Of a stretch of 64,000 nucleotides of DNA, positions 1-10,398 are shown piece by piece (position 1 is the first letter of the stretch; each line of letters begins with the position of its first letter). The translations under genes and the position numbers were made by a program. The notes beneath the pieces are model-generated. The model did not search any database and was not told where the DNA came from. It saw nothing but the letters and a program-made list of their open reading frames with translations. Source of the DNA: Arachis hypogaea (lineage: Eukaryota; Streptophyta; Magnoliopsida; Fabales; Fabaceae); NCBI RefSeq assembly GCF_003086295.3, contig NC_092054.1, positions 52,249,353-52,313,352 on the forward strand, in the 5' to 3' direction.

Positions 1-1090
1 ATTTTTCAAAAATATGTTCTTGATGTTCATCTTGACATTCAAAGTGTTCTTGGTGTTCATCTTGACATTCATATCATTCATGCATGCATTCATGGTTTTG
101 ATTCAAAATTTTCATGCATTGAGTCTTTTTGTTGTTTTTCTCTCTCATCATAAAAATTCAAAAATCAAAAAAATATCTTTCCCTTTTTCTCTCATCAAAT
201 TCAAAAATTTGGATTGACTTTTTCAAAAATTTTTAAATCAAATTGTTTCTTATGAGTCAAATCAAATTTTCAATTTGGAAATCTTATCTTTTTCAAAATC
301 TTTTTCAAAAATCAAATCTTTTTCAAAATTCTTAGTTATTTTCAAAAATTTCAAAAATATTTTTCAAAAATCTTTTTCCTATTTTTATACCAAATTTTCG
401 AAAATAACATAATCAATTAATGTTTTGATTCAAAAATTTGAAGTTTGTTACTTGCTTGTTAAGAAAGATTCAAACTTTAAGTTCTAGGATCATATCTTGT
501 GATTTTTTGTGAATCAAGTCATTAATTGTGATTTTAAAAATCAAATCTTTTTCAAAAAAACTAATTTCTATCATATCTTTTCAAAAAATATCTTTTTATC
601 TTATCTTTTTCAAAAATTTGATTTCAAAATATCTTTCCTAACTTCCTAACTTCTCACCTTTTCAAAATTTGTTTCAACTAACTAACTAACTTTTTGTTTG
701 TTTCTTAACTTTTTCAAAACTACCTAACTAACTCTCTCTCTCTAATTTTCGAAAATATCTTCCCTCTTCTTCAAAAATTTCTTTTTTTATTAACTAATTA
801 TTTTTATTTTTGATTTTTTAAAAAAAAATTTCGAAAAATACTAACATTTTTCAAAAACCATTTTCGAAAATCACTAACTCTTTTTCAAAAATATTTTTCG
901 AAAATTCTCCCTCTCCCATCTTATTCTATTTATTTATTCATCTCACATCTCAATCCTCCTCACAGTTGTGTTTCTTCCATTATATTACATTCTTTGTCTC
1001 CCCCTCTTCTTCTACTCACACAGAGATCCCTATACTGTGGTATAAAAGATTTATATTATTATTATTTTTCTGTGCCCTCTTCTATGTCAT
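1..1090 (+). other. T-rich untranslated leader of element A
   Basis: No convincing gene. The stretch is dominated by T-rich and TTTTTCAAAAATC-like runs. Near its start is a short duplicated unit containing TTCTTGGTGTTCATCTTGACA (14-75), which also occurs at 22255-22310 in the leader of element 20384-30606. The same composition appears reversed at 43400-44790. It corresponds to the region between primer-binding site and gag. The 67-residue frame at 14-217 is low complexity and is not called. Confidence 0.6.
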
Positions 1091-2819
1091 ATGAGCAGGA
1101 GCAAGGACAAGAACATTCTTGTGGAAGCAGATCCAGAACCTGAAAGGACTCTGAAAAGGAAACTAAGAGAAGCTAAAATACAACAATCCAGAGATAACAT
1201 TTCAGAAATTTTCGAACAGGAAGAGGAGATGGCAGCCGAAAATAATAATAATGTAAGGAAGATGCTTGGTGACTTTACTGCACCTAATTCCAATTTACAT
1301 GGAAGAAGCATCTCCATTCCTGCCATTGGAGCAAACAACTTTGAGCTGAAACCTCAATTAGTTTCTCTGATGCAGCAGAACTGCAAGTTTCATGGACTTC
1401 CATCTGAAGATCCTTTTCAGTTCTTAACTGAATTCTTGCAGATATGTGATACTGTTAAGACTAATGGAGTAGATCTTGAAGTCTACAGGCTCATGCTTTT
1501 CCCTTTTGCTGTAAGAGATAGAGCTAGATTATGGTTGAATTCTCAACCCAAAGACAGTCTGAACTCTTGGGATAAGCTGGTCACGGCTTTCTTAGCCAAG
1601 TACTTTCCTCCTCAAAAGCTGAGCAAGCTTAGAGCTGATGTTCAAACCTTCAGACAGAAAGAAGGTGAATCCCTCTATGAAGCTTGGGAAAGATACAAAC
1701 AGTTGACCAAAAAGTGTCCTTCTGACATGCTTTCAGAATGGACCATCCTGGATATATTCTATGATGGTTTATCTGAGCTATCAAAGATGTCACTGGACAC
1801 TTCTGCAGGTGGATCCATTCACCTAAAGAAAACGCCTGCAGAAGCTCAAGAACTCATTGACATGGTTGCTAATAACCAGTTCATGTACACTTCTGAAAGG
1901 AATCCTGTGAGTAATGGGACGCCTATGAAGAAGGGAGTTCTTGAAGTTGATACTCTGAATGCCATATTGGCTCAGAATAAAACATTGACTCAGCAAGTCA
2001 ATATGATCTCTCAGAGTCTGCATGGAATGCAAGCTGCATCCAACAGTACTCAAGAGGCATCTTCTGAAGAAGAAGCTTATGATCCTGAAAACCCTGCAAT
2101 AGCAGTGGTAAATTATTTAGGTGAACCTTATGGAAACACCTATAACTCATCATGGAGAAATCATCCAAATTTCTCATGGAAGAATCAAAAGCCTCAACAA
2201 GGCTTTAATAATGGTGGAAGAAACAGGTTTAGCAATAATAAACCTTTTCCATCATCCACTCAGCAACAGACAGAGAACTCTGAACAAAATACTTCTAATT
2301 TGGCAAAATCTAGTCTCTGATCTATCCAAGGCCACTGTGAGCTTCATGAATGAAACAAGGTCTTCCATTAGAAATTTGGAAGCACAAGTGGGCCAGCTGA
2401 GTAAAAAGATCACTGAAATCCCTCCCAGTACTCTCCCAAGCAATACAGAAGAGAATCCAAAAGGAGAGTGCAAGGCCATTGACATAAGCAAAATGGCCAA
2501 ACCCAATGAGGGAGAGGAGGACGTGAATCCCAAGGAGGAAGACCTCTTGGGACGTCCAGTGACCAATAAGGAGCTTCCCTCTGAGGAACCAAAGGAATCT
2601 GAGACTCATCTAGAGACCATAGAGATTCCATTGAACCTCTTTATGCCCTTCATGAGCTCCGATGAGTATTCCTCTTCTGAAGAGAATGAGGATGTTACTG
2701 AAGAGCAAACTGCCAAGTTTCTTGGTGCAATCATGAAGCTGAATGCCAAATTATTTGGCATTGATGCTTGGGAAGTTGAACCTCCCTTGTTCGTCAATGA
2801 ACTAAGTGATCTGGATTAA
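1091..2819 (+). pseudogene. gag-like polyprotein, frameshifted
   Basis: Encodes a retrotransposon gag (capsid) polyprotein. The first frame (1091-2320, 409 codons) has the plant gypsy gag core: FPFAVRDRARLWLNSQP at about residues 138-154, DKLVTAFLAKYFPP, and FRQKEGESLYEAWERYKQL. A second frame (2121-2819) continues with the conserved AQVGQLSKKI segment, so a one-base frameshift lies near 2300. An in-frame TAA at 2817-2819 separates it from the protease remnant. The N-terminus is highly charged and unlike the gag at 22881 or 43355, indicating a different gag lineage in a shared LTR family. No CCHC zinc knuckle was seen. Confidence 0.75.
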
Positions 2820-2825
2820 CTGACA

Positions 2826-3419
2826 TTGCCTCAGAAGAGACAGGATCCTGGAAAGTTCATAATACCTTGTACTATAGGCACCATGATCTTTAAGGCTCTG
2901 TGTGACCTTGGTTCAGGGATAAACCTCATGCCCCTCTCTGTAATAGAGAAACTGGGAATCTATGGGGTGCAAGCTGCTAAAATCTCATTAGAGATGGCAG
3001 ACAATTCAAGAAAACAGGCTTATGGATAAGTAGAGGACGTGTTAGTAAAGGTTGAAGGCCTTTACATCCCTGCTGATTTCATAGTCCTGGATACTGGAAA
3101 GGAAGAGGATGAATCCATCATCCTAGGAAGACCTTTCCTGGCCACAGCAAGAGCTGTGATTGATGTTGACAGAGGTGAAATAGTCCTTCAATGGAATGAG
3201 AACTCCCTTGTGTTTAAAACTCAAGGATCTCCCTCTGCAACCATGGAGAGGAAGCAAAAAAAGCTTCTCTCAAAGCAGAGTCAACCAGAGCCCCCACAGG
3301 CAAACTCTAAGTTTGGTGTTGGGAGGCCACAACCAAACTCTAAGTTTGGTGTTGAACTCCCATATCCAAACTCTAAGTTTGGTGTTGGAGAGTCTCAACA
3401 AAGCTCTGCACATCTGTAA
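2826..3419 (+). pseudogene. Aspartic protease remnant fused to NSKFGV repeats
   Basis: Retroviral-type aspartic protease fragment: FIIPCTIG, then LCDLGSGINLMPLSV (the DLGA-type active-site motif common in plant gypsy elements), then IILGRPFLATARAVIDV. An in-frame TAA at 3027-3029 breaks it. Shortly after the protease the frame runs into a tail with three PNSKFGV/ANSKFGV-type units and ends at 3419. RT, RNase H and integrase, present at this point in the element at 34734-44791, are missing. A similar tail terminates the polyproteins ending at 9525 and 26828. Confidence 0.75.
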
Positions 3420-3468
3420 GGCTCCATGAGAGCCCACTGTCAAGCTATTGACATTAAAGAAGCGCTTG

Positions 3469-3484
3469 TTGGGAGGCAACCCAA
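3469..3484 (+). promoter_or_regulatory. Conserved stem-loop TTGGG-AGGCAA-CCCAA
   Basis: A perfect 5-bp stem with a six-base loop, preceded by GACATTAAAGAAGCG. The same hairpin and upstream box recur just after the polyprotein end in four elements: 3469-3484, 9575-9590, 26878-26893 and, reversed, 38249-38264. Its function is unknown; the position suggests an RNA element marking the end of the pol-derived message. Confidence 0.55.
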
Positions 3485-3627
3485 TTTTTATTTATCTAAC
3501 TATATTCTCCTTAGTTATATGTCTTTGTAGGTTCATGATCATGTGGAGTCACAAAATAAATATAAAAATTGAAAACGGAATCAAAAACAGCAGAAGAAAA
3601 ATCACACCCTGGAGGAGCATCTATCTG

Positions 3628-3800
3628 GCGTTCAGCGCCAGAACAGAGCATGGTGCTGGCGCTGAATGCCCAAAATGGGCAGCTTCTGGGCGCTGAACGC
3701 CAGAACAGGCATGGTTCTGGCGTTCAACGCCAAAAATGGCACACAAATGGGCGTTGAAGGCCCAAAATGGCCACCAACCTAGCGCTGAACGCCCAGAGTT
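3628..3800 (+). repeat. Palindromic GGCGTTNAACGCC array (element A spacer)
   Basis: Several spaced copies of a near-palindromic unit (forms such as TCTGGCGTTCAACGCC and GGGCGCTGAACGCCAG), separated by about 15-25 bases that include AAATGGGC or AACAGGC. Equivalent arrays occur in every gypsy copy here, both in this spacer and in the LTRs. Confidence 0.8.
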
Positions 3801-4278
3801 GTGTGCAAAGGCATTTTTACATGCCTAATGGGTGCAAGGATGTAAATCCTTGAACACCTCAGGATCTGTGGACCCCACAGGACCCACTCAGGATCTGTGG
3901 ACCCCACAGGATCCCCACCTACCTCCACTCACTTCTTCTCACCACTCTCTTTCACACAACCCCATAAACACTCTTCCCCAAAAACCCTTCACCAATCACC
4001 TCAAACTCTCTTCCCCATCACCTCTTCACCGCTCACATCCATCCACTCTTCCCCATAAACCTACCTCATTAACTCCACCTACCTTCAAAAATTCAAAACC
4101 AATTTCCCACCCAAACCCACCCATATGGCCGAAACCTTCCCCCCCTCTCTTCCCTATATAAAGACCTCCATTCTTCATCAAATTCACACAACACATCCCT
4201 CTACACTCCTCTTGGCCGAAACCACATCTCCCTCTCCCTCTCCATATTTCTTCTTCTTCTTCTTCTATTCTTTTGTTT
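3801..4278 (+). other. C/T-rich spacer before the extra ORF
   Basis: A CT- and CA-rich leader-like stretch with no gene. It contains a tandem duplication around GGATCTGTGGACCCCACAGGA (3860-3915) and a TTC run at 4246-4264. The 109-residue frame here is P/S/H-rich low complexity and is not called. The same leader occurs at 10000-10080 (shortened) and 27270-27568. Confidence 0.5.
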
Positions 4279-4318
4279 ATTGCTCGAGGGTGAGCAATAT
4301 TCTAAGTTTGGTGTGGTA
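4279..4318 (+). promoter_or_regulatory. RGGA-type hairpin plus TAAGTTTGGTGTGG module
   Basis: ATTGCTCG-AGGG-TGAGCAAT forms a stem (one G-T wobble) with a four-base loop. It is followed after a few bases by TAAGTTTGGTGTGG and lies about 35 bases upstream of the extra ORF. It is one of ten copies of the hairpin/motif module in the window. Confidence 0.6.
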
Positions 4319-4352
4319 AAAGCATAAGCTTTTTGTTTTTCCATTACCATTG

Positions 4353-5501
4353 ATGGCACCTAAGACCGGAGAATCCTCTAGAAAGGGGAAGGGGAAGACA
4401 AAAGCTTCCACCTCCGAGTCATGGGAGATGGAAAGGTTCATCTCCAAAGCCCATCAAGACCACTTCTATGATGTTGTGGCCAAGAAGAAGGTGATCCCCG
4501 AGGTCCCTTTCAAACTCAAAAGAAATGAGTATCCGGAGATCCGACATGAAATTCAAAGAAGAGGTTGGGAAGTTCTAACAAATCCCATCCAACAAGTCGG
4601 CATCCTAATAGTTCAAGAGTTCTATGCCAATGCATGGATCACCAAGAACCATGATCAAAGTAAGAACCCGGATCCAAAGAACTATGTTACAATGGTTCGG
4701 GGGAAATACTTAGATTTTAGTCCGGAAAATGTGAGGTTGGCGTTCAACTTGCCAAACATGGAAGAGAACGCACGCCCCTACACAAGGAGAGTCAACTTTG
4801 ATCAAAGGTTGGACCAAGTCCTCATGGACATATGTGTAGAAGGAGCTCAATGGAAGGTTGACTCCAAAGGCAAGTCGGTTCAACTAAGAAGATTGGACCT
4901 CAAGCCTGTAGCTAGAGGATGGTTGGAGTTCATTCAATGCTCAATCATTCCCACTAGCAACCGGTCTGAAGTTACTATAAACCGGGCCATCATGATCCAT
5001 AGCATCATGATTGGAGAAGAGGTGGAAGTTCATGAGATTATACCTCAAGAACTCTACAAGGTGGCTGACAAGTCTTCCACTATGGCAAGGTTAGCCTTTC
5101 CTCACCTCATTTGCCACCTATGCAATTCAGCTGGGATTGACATAGAGGGAGATATCCTCATTAAAGAGGACAAGCCCATCACTAAGAAGAAGATGGAGCA
5201 AGCAAGAGAGCCCAGTCATGGAGCTCAAGAGGCGCAAGAAGCTCATTTCCATGAGATCCCTGAGATGCCTCAAATGCACTTTCCTCCACAAAATTATTGG
5301 GAGCAAATCAACACCTCCCTAGGAGAATTGAGTTCCAATATGGGACAACTAAGGGTGGAACATCAAGAGCACTCCATCATGCTTCATGAAATAAGAGAAG
5401 ATCAAAAAGCAATGAGGGAGGAGCAACAAAGACAAGGAAGAGACATAGAAGAGCTCAAGGACATCATTGGTTCCTCAAGAAGGAAACGCCACCATCACTA
5501 A
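4353..5501 (+). CDS. Extra ORF (plant transposon-protein domain plus coiled coil), intact
   Basis: An uninterrupted 382-residue frame starting at ATG 4353 (MAPKTGESSRKGKGK), placed after the polyprotein and before the 3' LTR, where Athila-like elements carry an additional, sometimes env-like, ORF. Residues about 30-280 resemble the domain catalogued as 'putative plant transposon protein': RNEYPEIRHEIQRRGWEVL, VQEFYANAW, MVRGKYLDFSPENVRLAFNL, LKPVARGWLEFI, TSNRSEVTINRAIMIHSIM. The C-terminus from about residue 310 (NYWEQINTSLGEL onward) is a heptad-like, E/Q/R-rich probable coiled coil ending in a basic/His tail. I see no signal peptide or membrane segment, so an envelope role is not supported. 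Its integrity contrasts with the broken gag and protease upstream. Related copies: 10156-10398 (coiled coil only), 27643-27970 (deleted) and 36014-37177. Confidence 0.8.
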   Translation: MAPKTGESSRKGKGKTKASTSESWEMERFISKAHQDHFYDVVAKKKVIPEVPFKLKRNEYPEIRHEIQRRGWEVLTNPIQQVGILIVQEFYANAWITKNHDQSKNPDPKNYVTMVRGKYLDFSPENVRLAFNLPNMEENARPYTRRVNFDQRLDQVLMDICVEGAQWKVDSKGKSVQLRRLDLKPVARGWLEFIQCSIIPTSNRSEVTINRAIMIHSIMIGEEVEVHEIIPQELYKVADKSSTMARLAFPHLICHLCNSAGIDIEGDILIKEDKPITKKKMEQAREPSHGAQEAQEAHFHEIPEMPQMHFPPQNYWEQINTSLGELSSNMGQLRVEHQEHSIMLHEIREDQKAMREEQQRQGRDIEELKDIIGSSRRKRHHH

Positions 5502-6581
5502 GGTGGATTCATTCCTTGTTCTTGCTTTCTCTGTTTTTCGTTTTCTATGTTAGGTGCTTATCTATGTTTGTGTCTTCATTACATGATCATTAGTAGTAGT
5601 AACTATGTCTTAAAGTTATGAATGTCCTATGAATCCATCACCTCTCTTAAATGAAAAATGTTTTAAATCAAAAGAACAAGAAGTACATGAGTTTCGGATT
5701 TATCCTTGAACTTAGTTTAATTATATTAATGTGGTGACAATGCTTCTTGTTTTCTGAATGTATGCTTGAACAATGCATATGTCTTTTGAAGTTGTTGTTT
5801 AAGAATGTTAAATATGTTGGCTCTTGAAAGAATGATGACTAGGAGACATGTTATTTGATAATCTGAAAAATCATAAAAATGATTCTTGAAGCAAGAAAAA
5901 GCAGCAAAGAACAAAGCTTGCAGAAAAAAAAAATAGGCAAAAAAAATATATAAATAAATAGAAAGAAAAAGAAAAAGCAAGCAGAAAAAGCCAATAACCC
6001 TTAAAACCAAAAGGCAAGGGAAATAAAAAGGATCCCAAGGCTTTGAGCATCAGTGGATAGGAGGGCCTAAAGGAATAAAATCCTGGTATAAGCGGCTAAA
6101 CCAAGCTGTCCCTAACCATGTGCTTGTGGCGTGTAGGTGTCAAGTGAAAACTTGAGACTGAGCGGTTAAAGTCAAGGTCCAAAGCAAAAAAAGAGTGTGC
6201 TTAAGAACCCTGGACACCTCTAATTGGGGACTTTAGCAAAGCTGAGTCACAATCTGAAAAGGTTCACCCAATTATGTGTCTGTGGTATTTATGTATCCGG
6301 TAGTAATACTGGAAAACAAAGTGCTTAGGGCCACGGCCAAGACTCATAAAGAAGCTGTGTTCAAGAATCATCATACTGAAATAGGAGAATCAATAACACT
6401 ATTCGAAATCTGAAGTTCCTATAGATGCCAATCATTCTGAACCTCAATGGATAAAGTGAGATGCCAAAACTATTCAAGAGGCAAAAAGCTATAAGTCCCG
6501 CTCATATGATTGAAGTTCTGTTTCATTGATAGTTTGGAATTTATAGTATATTCTCTTCTTTTTATCCTATTTGATTTTCAG
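5502..6581 (+). other. 3' non-coding tract of element A
   Basis: No gene. The tract is strongly conserved between elements (10399-11488, 27971-29033, reversed 34772-36013), including an AAAAAGCAAGCAGAAAAAGCC A-rich part and a block around GCTGTCCCTAACCATGTGC (about 6100) and GAGACTGAGCGGTTAAAGTC. Its conservation without coding potential suggests RNA-level function such as packaging or 3' processing, but this is inference. Confidence 0.55.
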
Positions 6582-6618
6582 TTGCTTGGGGACAAGCAAA
6601 AATTTAAGTTTGGTGTTG
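6582..6618 (+). promoter_or_regulatory. RGGA-type hairpin plus PPT-position motif at 3' LTR
   Basis: TTGCTTG-GGGA-CAAGCAA is a perfect 7-bp stem with a GGGA loop. It is followed by TTTAAGTTTGGTGTTG, which abuts the LTR. The motif occupies the polypurine-tract position although it is G/T- rather than G/A-rich. Confidence 0.65.
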
Positions 6619-8174
6619 TGATGAGCGGATAATTTATACGCTTTTTGGCATTGTTTTTAGTATGTTTTTAGTAGGATCTGGTTACTTTTAGGGATGTTTT
6701 CTTTAGTTTTTATGTTAAATTCACATTTATGGACTTTACTATGAGTTTGTGTGTTTTTCTGTGATTTCAGGTATTTTCTTACTGAAATTGAGGGACTTGA
6801 GCAGAAATCAGATTCAGAGGTTGAAAAAGGACTGCTGTTGCTGTTGGATTCTGACCTCCCTGCACTCAAAGTGGATTTTCTGGAGCTACAGAAATCGAAA
6901 TGGCACACTTCTAATTGCGTTGGAAATTAGACATCCAGGGCTTTCCAGAAATATATAATAGTCCATACTTTGGCCAAGAATAGACGACGTAAACTGGCGT
7001 TCAACGCCAGCTTTCTGCCCAAATCTGGCGTCCAGCGCCAGAAAAGGAGCCAAAACCAGAGTTGAACGCCCAAACTGGCACAAAAACTGGCGTTCAACTC
7101 CAAGAAGGACCTCTACACGTGAAACACTCAAGCTCAGCCCAAGCACACACCAAGTGGGCCCCGAAAGTGGATTTATGCATCAATTACTTACATCTGTAAA
7201 CCCTAGTAGCTAGTTTATTATAAATAGGACCTTTTACTATTGTATTTGGAATCTTTGATCAGTTGTATGCTATCTTAGATCACGTTTTGGGGGCTGGCCA
7301 TCTCGGCCATGCCTGGACCTTTCACTTATATAATTTAAACGGTAGAGTTTCTACACCCCATAGATTAAGGTGTGGAGCTCTGCTGTTCTTCAAAGATTAA
7401 TGCAAAGTACTACTGTTTTCTATTCAATTCATCTTGTTTCGCTTCTAAGATATTCATTCATACTTCAATCTGAATATGATGAACGTGACAATCATCATCA
7501 TTCCCTATGAACGCGTGCCTGACAACCACTTCCGTTCTACCTTCGACTGAATGAGTATCTCTTAGATCTCTTAATCAGAATCTTCGTGGCGTAAGCTAGA
7601 ATGATGGCGGCATTCAAGAGAATCCGGAAAGTCTAAACCTTGTCTGTGGTATTCCGAGTAGGATTCAATGATTGAATGACTGTGACGAGCTTCAAACTCG
7701 CGAGTGCTGGGCGTTAGTGACAGACGCAAAAGGAGGGTGAATCCTATTCCAGCATGATCGAGAACCGACAGATGATTAGCCGTGCTGTGACAGAGCATGT
7801 GAGCATATTTTTCACTGAGAGGAGGGGATGTAGCCACTGACAACGGTGATGCCCTTGCATAAAGCCAGTCATGGAAAGGAGTAAGACTGATTGGATGAAG
7901 ATAGCAGGAAAAGCAGAGGTTCAGAGGAACGAAAGCATCTCCATTCGCTTATCTGAAATTCTCACCAATGAATTACATAAGTATTTCTATCCCTATTTCG
8001 AAAACACCATTATCAATTTATATCTGCCTAACTGAGATTTGCAAGGTGACCATAGCTTGCTTCATACCAACAATCTCCGTGGGATTCGACCTTACTCACG
8101 TAAGGTATTACTTGGACGACCCAGTGCACTTGCTGGTCAGTTACACGGAGTTGTGAACCATGGTCTTGGCATCA
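6619..8174 (+). repeat. LTR (shared by elements A and B)
   Basis: About 1556 bp, opening TGATGAGCGGATAATTTATA and ending CATCA in front of a primer-binding-like site. It aligns throughout with the LTRs at 11527-13072, 20384-21919 and 29072-30606. It carries GGCGTT palindromes at about 7003-7105, a TATA box at 7219-7226 and the conserved 3' segment around CGACCCAGTGCACTTGCTGG. It serves both as 3' LTR of region A and as 5' LTR of the shrunken region B. Confidence 0.85.
7219..7226 (+). promoter_or_regulatory. LTR TATA box
   Basis: TATAAATA in the context TTTATTATAAATAGGACC, about 600 bp into the LTR. The copies at 20992-20998 and 29680-29686 (TATAAAA) lie at the matching LTR position, which supports this as the element promoter. 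Confidence 0.5.
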
Positions 8175-8180
8175 TGTTTT

Positions 8181-8198
8181 TGGCGCCATTTCCAGGGA
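8181..8198 (+). other. Decayed primer-binding site (tRNA-Asp type)
   Basis: TGGCGCCATTTCCAGGGA differs at a few positions from TGGCGCCGTTGCCGGGGA, the complement of the plant tRNA-Asp 3' end including CCA, which is intact at 21926-21943 and in reverse at 32423-32440 and 44792-44809. The substitutions would weaken priming. Confidence 0.6.
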
Positions 8199-8257
8199 AA
8201 GAAAGAGCACTGAATTTTACATAATTAAAGTGTAATCACGATTCTGCGTACCAAATA

Positions 8258-9525
8258 CTACTACTTTTTGGATGGCTCTTCAGGTTACAACCAAATTGCA
8301 GTAGATCCTCAGGACCAAGAGAAAATAGCATTCACATGTCCATCTGGAGTATTTTTATACAGAAGAATGCCTTTTGGTCTGTGCAATGCACCTGCAAACT
8401 TTCAGAGGTGCATGCTCTCTATCTTCTCTGATATGGTAGAGAAATTTCTGGAAGTCTTCATGGATGACTTCTCATTATTTGGAGACTCATTTAGCTCCTG
8501 TCTTGATCACCTGACACGGGTTCTGAAAAGATGCCAAGAGACTAACCTGGTTTTAAACTGGGAAAAATGCCACTTTATGGTGACTGAAAGGATTGTCCTT
8601 GGGCACAAGATTTCGAACAAGGGAATAGAGGTGGATCAAGCTAAGGTAAAGGTAATTGAAAAATTACCACCACCTGCTAATGTTAAGGCAATCAGAAGCT
8701 TTCTGGGGCATGTAGGATTCTAGAGGAGGTTTATAAAGGATTTTTCAAAAATCGCAAAACCTCTGAGCAATCTGCTAGCTGCTGACACGCCATTTGTGTT
8801 TGACACAGAGTGTCTACAGGCGTTTGAAACTCTGAAAGCTATGCTGGTCACAACACCAGTTATTTCTGCACCAGATTGGACATTTTACCTTTGGAACTAA
8901 TATGTGATGCCAGTGACCATGCCATTGGTGCAGTATTGGGACAGAGGCATAACAAGCTTCTGCATGTCATTTATTATGCTAGCCGTGTTTTAAATGATGC
9001 CCAAAAAAATTACACAACCACAGAAAAAGAGCTGCTTGTAGTGGTTTATGCCATTGACAAGTTTAGACCATACTTAGTAGGATCAAAAGTGATTGTGTAC
9101 ACTGACCATGCTGCTCTTAAATATCTACTCACAAAGCAGGATTCAAAGCCCAAGCTCATAAGATGGGTGTTGCTTCTGCAAGAGTTTGATATAGAAATAA
9201 GAGACAGACAGAGAATCAAGTAGCTGATCACCTGTCCCGGATAGAACCAGTAGCAGGAGCATCCCTCCTTCCTACTGAGATCTCTGAAACCTTTCCGGAT
9301 GAGCAATTATTTGCTATTCAGGAAGCTCTGTGGGTTGCAGACATTGCAAACTATAAGACTCAAGGTTCTCCTTCTATAACCATGGAGAGGAAGCATGAAA
9401 AACTTCTCTCAATACAGAGTCAAACAAAACCCCCACATTCAAACTCTAAGTTTGGTGTTGGGAGGCCACAACCAAATTCTAAGTTTGGTGTTGAGAGGCC
9501 CCAACCCTGCTCTGATTATCTGTGA
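8258..9525 (+). pseudogene. RT-RNase H remnant of region B
   Basis: Starts in mid-RT with SGYNQIAVDPQDQEK, RRMPFGLCNAPANFQRCML and the catalytic FMDD (FMDDFSLFGDS), then VLNWEKCHFMV. A TAG at 8721-8723 replaces the tyrosine of the conserved [16 protein letters not shown] region, and a frameshift near 8885 precedes RNase H ([33 protein letters not shown]; 8876-9223). The frame then reaches LSRIEPVAG and, without any integrase, passes into QGSPSITMERK and the NSKFGV tail, ending at 9525. It is not functional. Confidence 0.8.
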
Positions 9526-9574
9526 GGCTCCATAAGAACTCACTGTCAAGCTATTGACATTAAAGAAGCGCTTG

Positions 9575-9590
9575 TTGGGAGGCAACCCAA
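9575..9590 (+). promoter_or_regulatory. Conserved stem-loop TTGGG-AGGCAA-CCCAA
   Basis: Same hairpin and upstream GACATTAAAGAAGCG box as at 3469-3484, about 50 bases after the polyprotein end. Confidence 0.5.
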
Positions 9591-9734
9591 TGTTATTTAA
9601 TTATATCTATTTATTTTCCATTGCTATTTTATGTTTTCTTTAGGTTGATGATCATGTGATGTCACAAAAACAACTGGAAAATAAAAAATAGAATGAAAAA
9701 TAGCATTAAAAATAGCTCACCCTGGAGGAAGAGC

Positions 9735-9960
9735 TTACTGGCGTTTAAACGCCAGTAAGAAGCATCAGACTAGTGTTTAACGCCAGAAAGAAGCATCAAG
9801 CTGGCGTTAAACGCCAGAAACAAGCATCAGACTGGTGTTTAATGCCAGAACAGAGCATCAAGTTGGCATTTAACGCCAAGAAAGGGAGAAAAGCTGGCGT
9901 TTAACGCCAGAAACAAGCAGCAGTCTGGCGTTAAATGCCAGGATTGCACACTAAAGGCGT
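9735..9960 (+). repeat. Palindromic GGCGTTTAAACGCC array (region B spacer)
   Basis: About eight units of the type CTGGCGTTAAACGCCAG, spaced by AAGAAGCATCA or AACAAGCATCAGA. Units vary by point changes. It occupies the same place as the arrays at 3628-3800 and 27045-27235. Confidence 0.8.
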
Positions 9961-10080
9961 TTTTGCACGTCTCAATGGAGCAGGGATGATAAGTCCTTGA
10001 CCCCTCAGGATCTGTGGATCCCACAGAATCCCCACCTGCCACACCTTTTCATACACACTTCCTTCTCCTTCTTTCCTCCT

Positions 10081-10119
10081 TTTGCTCGAGGACGAGCAAA
10101 CATTTTAAGTTTGGTGTGG
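10081..10119 (+). promoter_or_regulatory. RGGA-type hairpin plus TTTAAGTTTGGTGTGG module
   Basis: TTTGCTCG-AGGA-CGAGCAAA forms a perfect 8-bp stem with an AGGA loop, followed by CATTTTAAGTTTGGTGTGG. It lies upstream of the cut-down extra ORF. Confidence 0.65.
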
Positions 10120-10155
10120 AAAAAGCATTGCTTTTTTGTTTTTCCATAACCACTA

Positions 10156-10398
10156 ATGCCTCAAGGGATGCACTTTCCTCTACAAAACTATTGGGAGCAA
10201 ATTAACACCTCCCTAGGAGAATTAAGTTCCAACACGGGACAACTAAGGGTGGAGCACCAAGAGCATTCTATCCTCCTCCATGAAATTAGAGAAGATCAAA
10301 GAGCTATGAGGGAGGAGCAACAAAGGCAAGGAAGAGACATTGAGGATCTCAAGAGCACCATTGGTTCTTCAAGAGGAAGAAGACGCCACCCTTACTAA
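10156..10398 (+). pseudogene. Extra ORF reduced to its coiled coil
   Basis: An 80-residue open frame starting MPQGMHFPLQNYWEQ. It corresponds to about the last 80 residues of the 382-residue extra ORF at 4353-5501; the whole N-terminal domain is deleted, yet an ATG and an open frame remain. The element 20384-30606 carries a deletion ending at the same 3' point (CAAGGGATG). It could be expressed as a free coiled-coil peptide, but nothing here shows that. Confidence 0.65.

Larger units (their letters stand above)
1..8174 (+). mobile_element. Ty3/gypsy element A, internal region plus 3' LTR (5' LTR outside window)
   Basis: This is the internal region and 3' LTR of a gypsy-type LTR retrotransposon. 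In order I see a T-rich leader (1-1090), a gag-like pseudogene (1091-2819), a protease remnant (2826-3419), a palindromic repeat spacer, an open extra ORF (4353-5501), a 3' non-coding tract and the LTR (6619-8174). RT, RNase H and integrase are absent, so it is a non-autonomous derivative. The leader matches 22250-22880 of the complete element at 20384-30606, where that stretch begins about 330 bp inside the 5' LTR; the missing 5' LTR should therefore lie a few hundred bases left of the window. Family assignment (Athila-like, possibly the peanut FIDEL/Feral group) is from memory. Confidence 0.8.

Noticed and set aside
3832..4161. 109-codon P/S/T/H-rich frame before the extra ORF
   Set aside because: Low-complexity translation of a CT-rich leader; not kept in the other copies.
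4353..5501. Calling the extra ORF a retroviral envelope gene
   Set aside because: Its position is env-like, but no signal peptide, cleavage site or membrane helix is visible.
9735..9960. Spaced palindromic repeats that could suggest a CRISPR-like array
   Set aside because: The genome is plant nuclear DNA, the spacers are repeats of each other, and the units recur inside LTRs and a coding linker.
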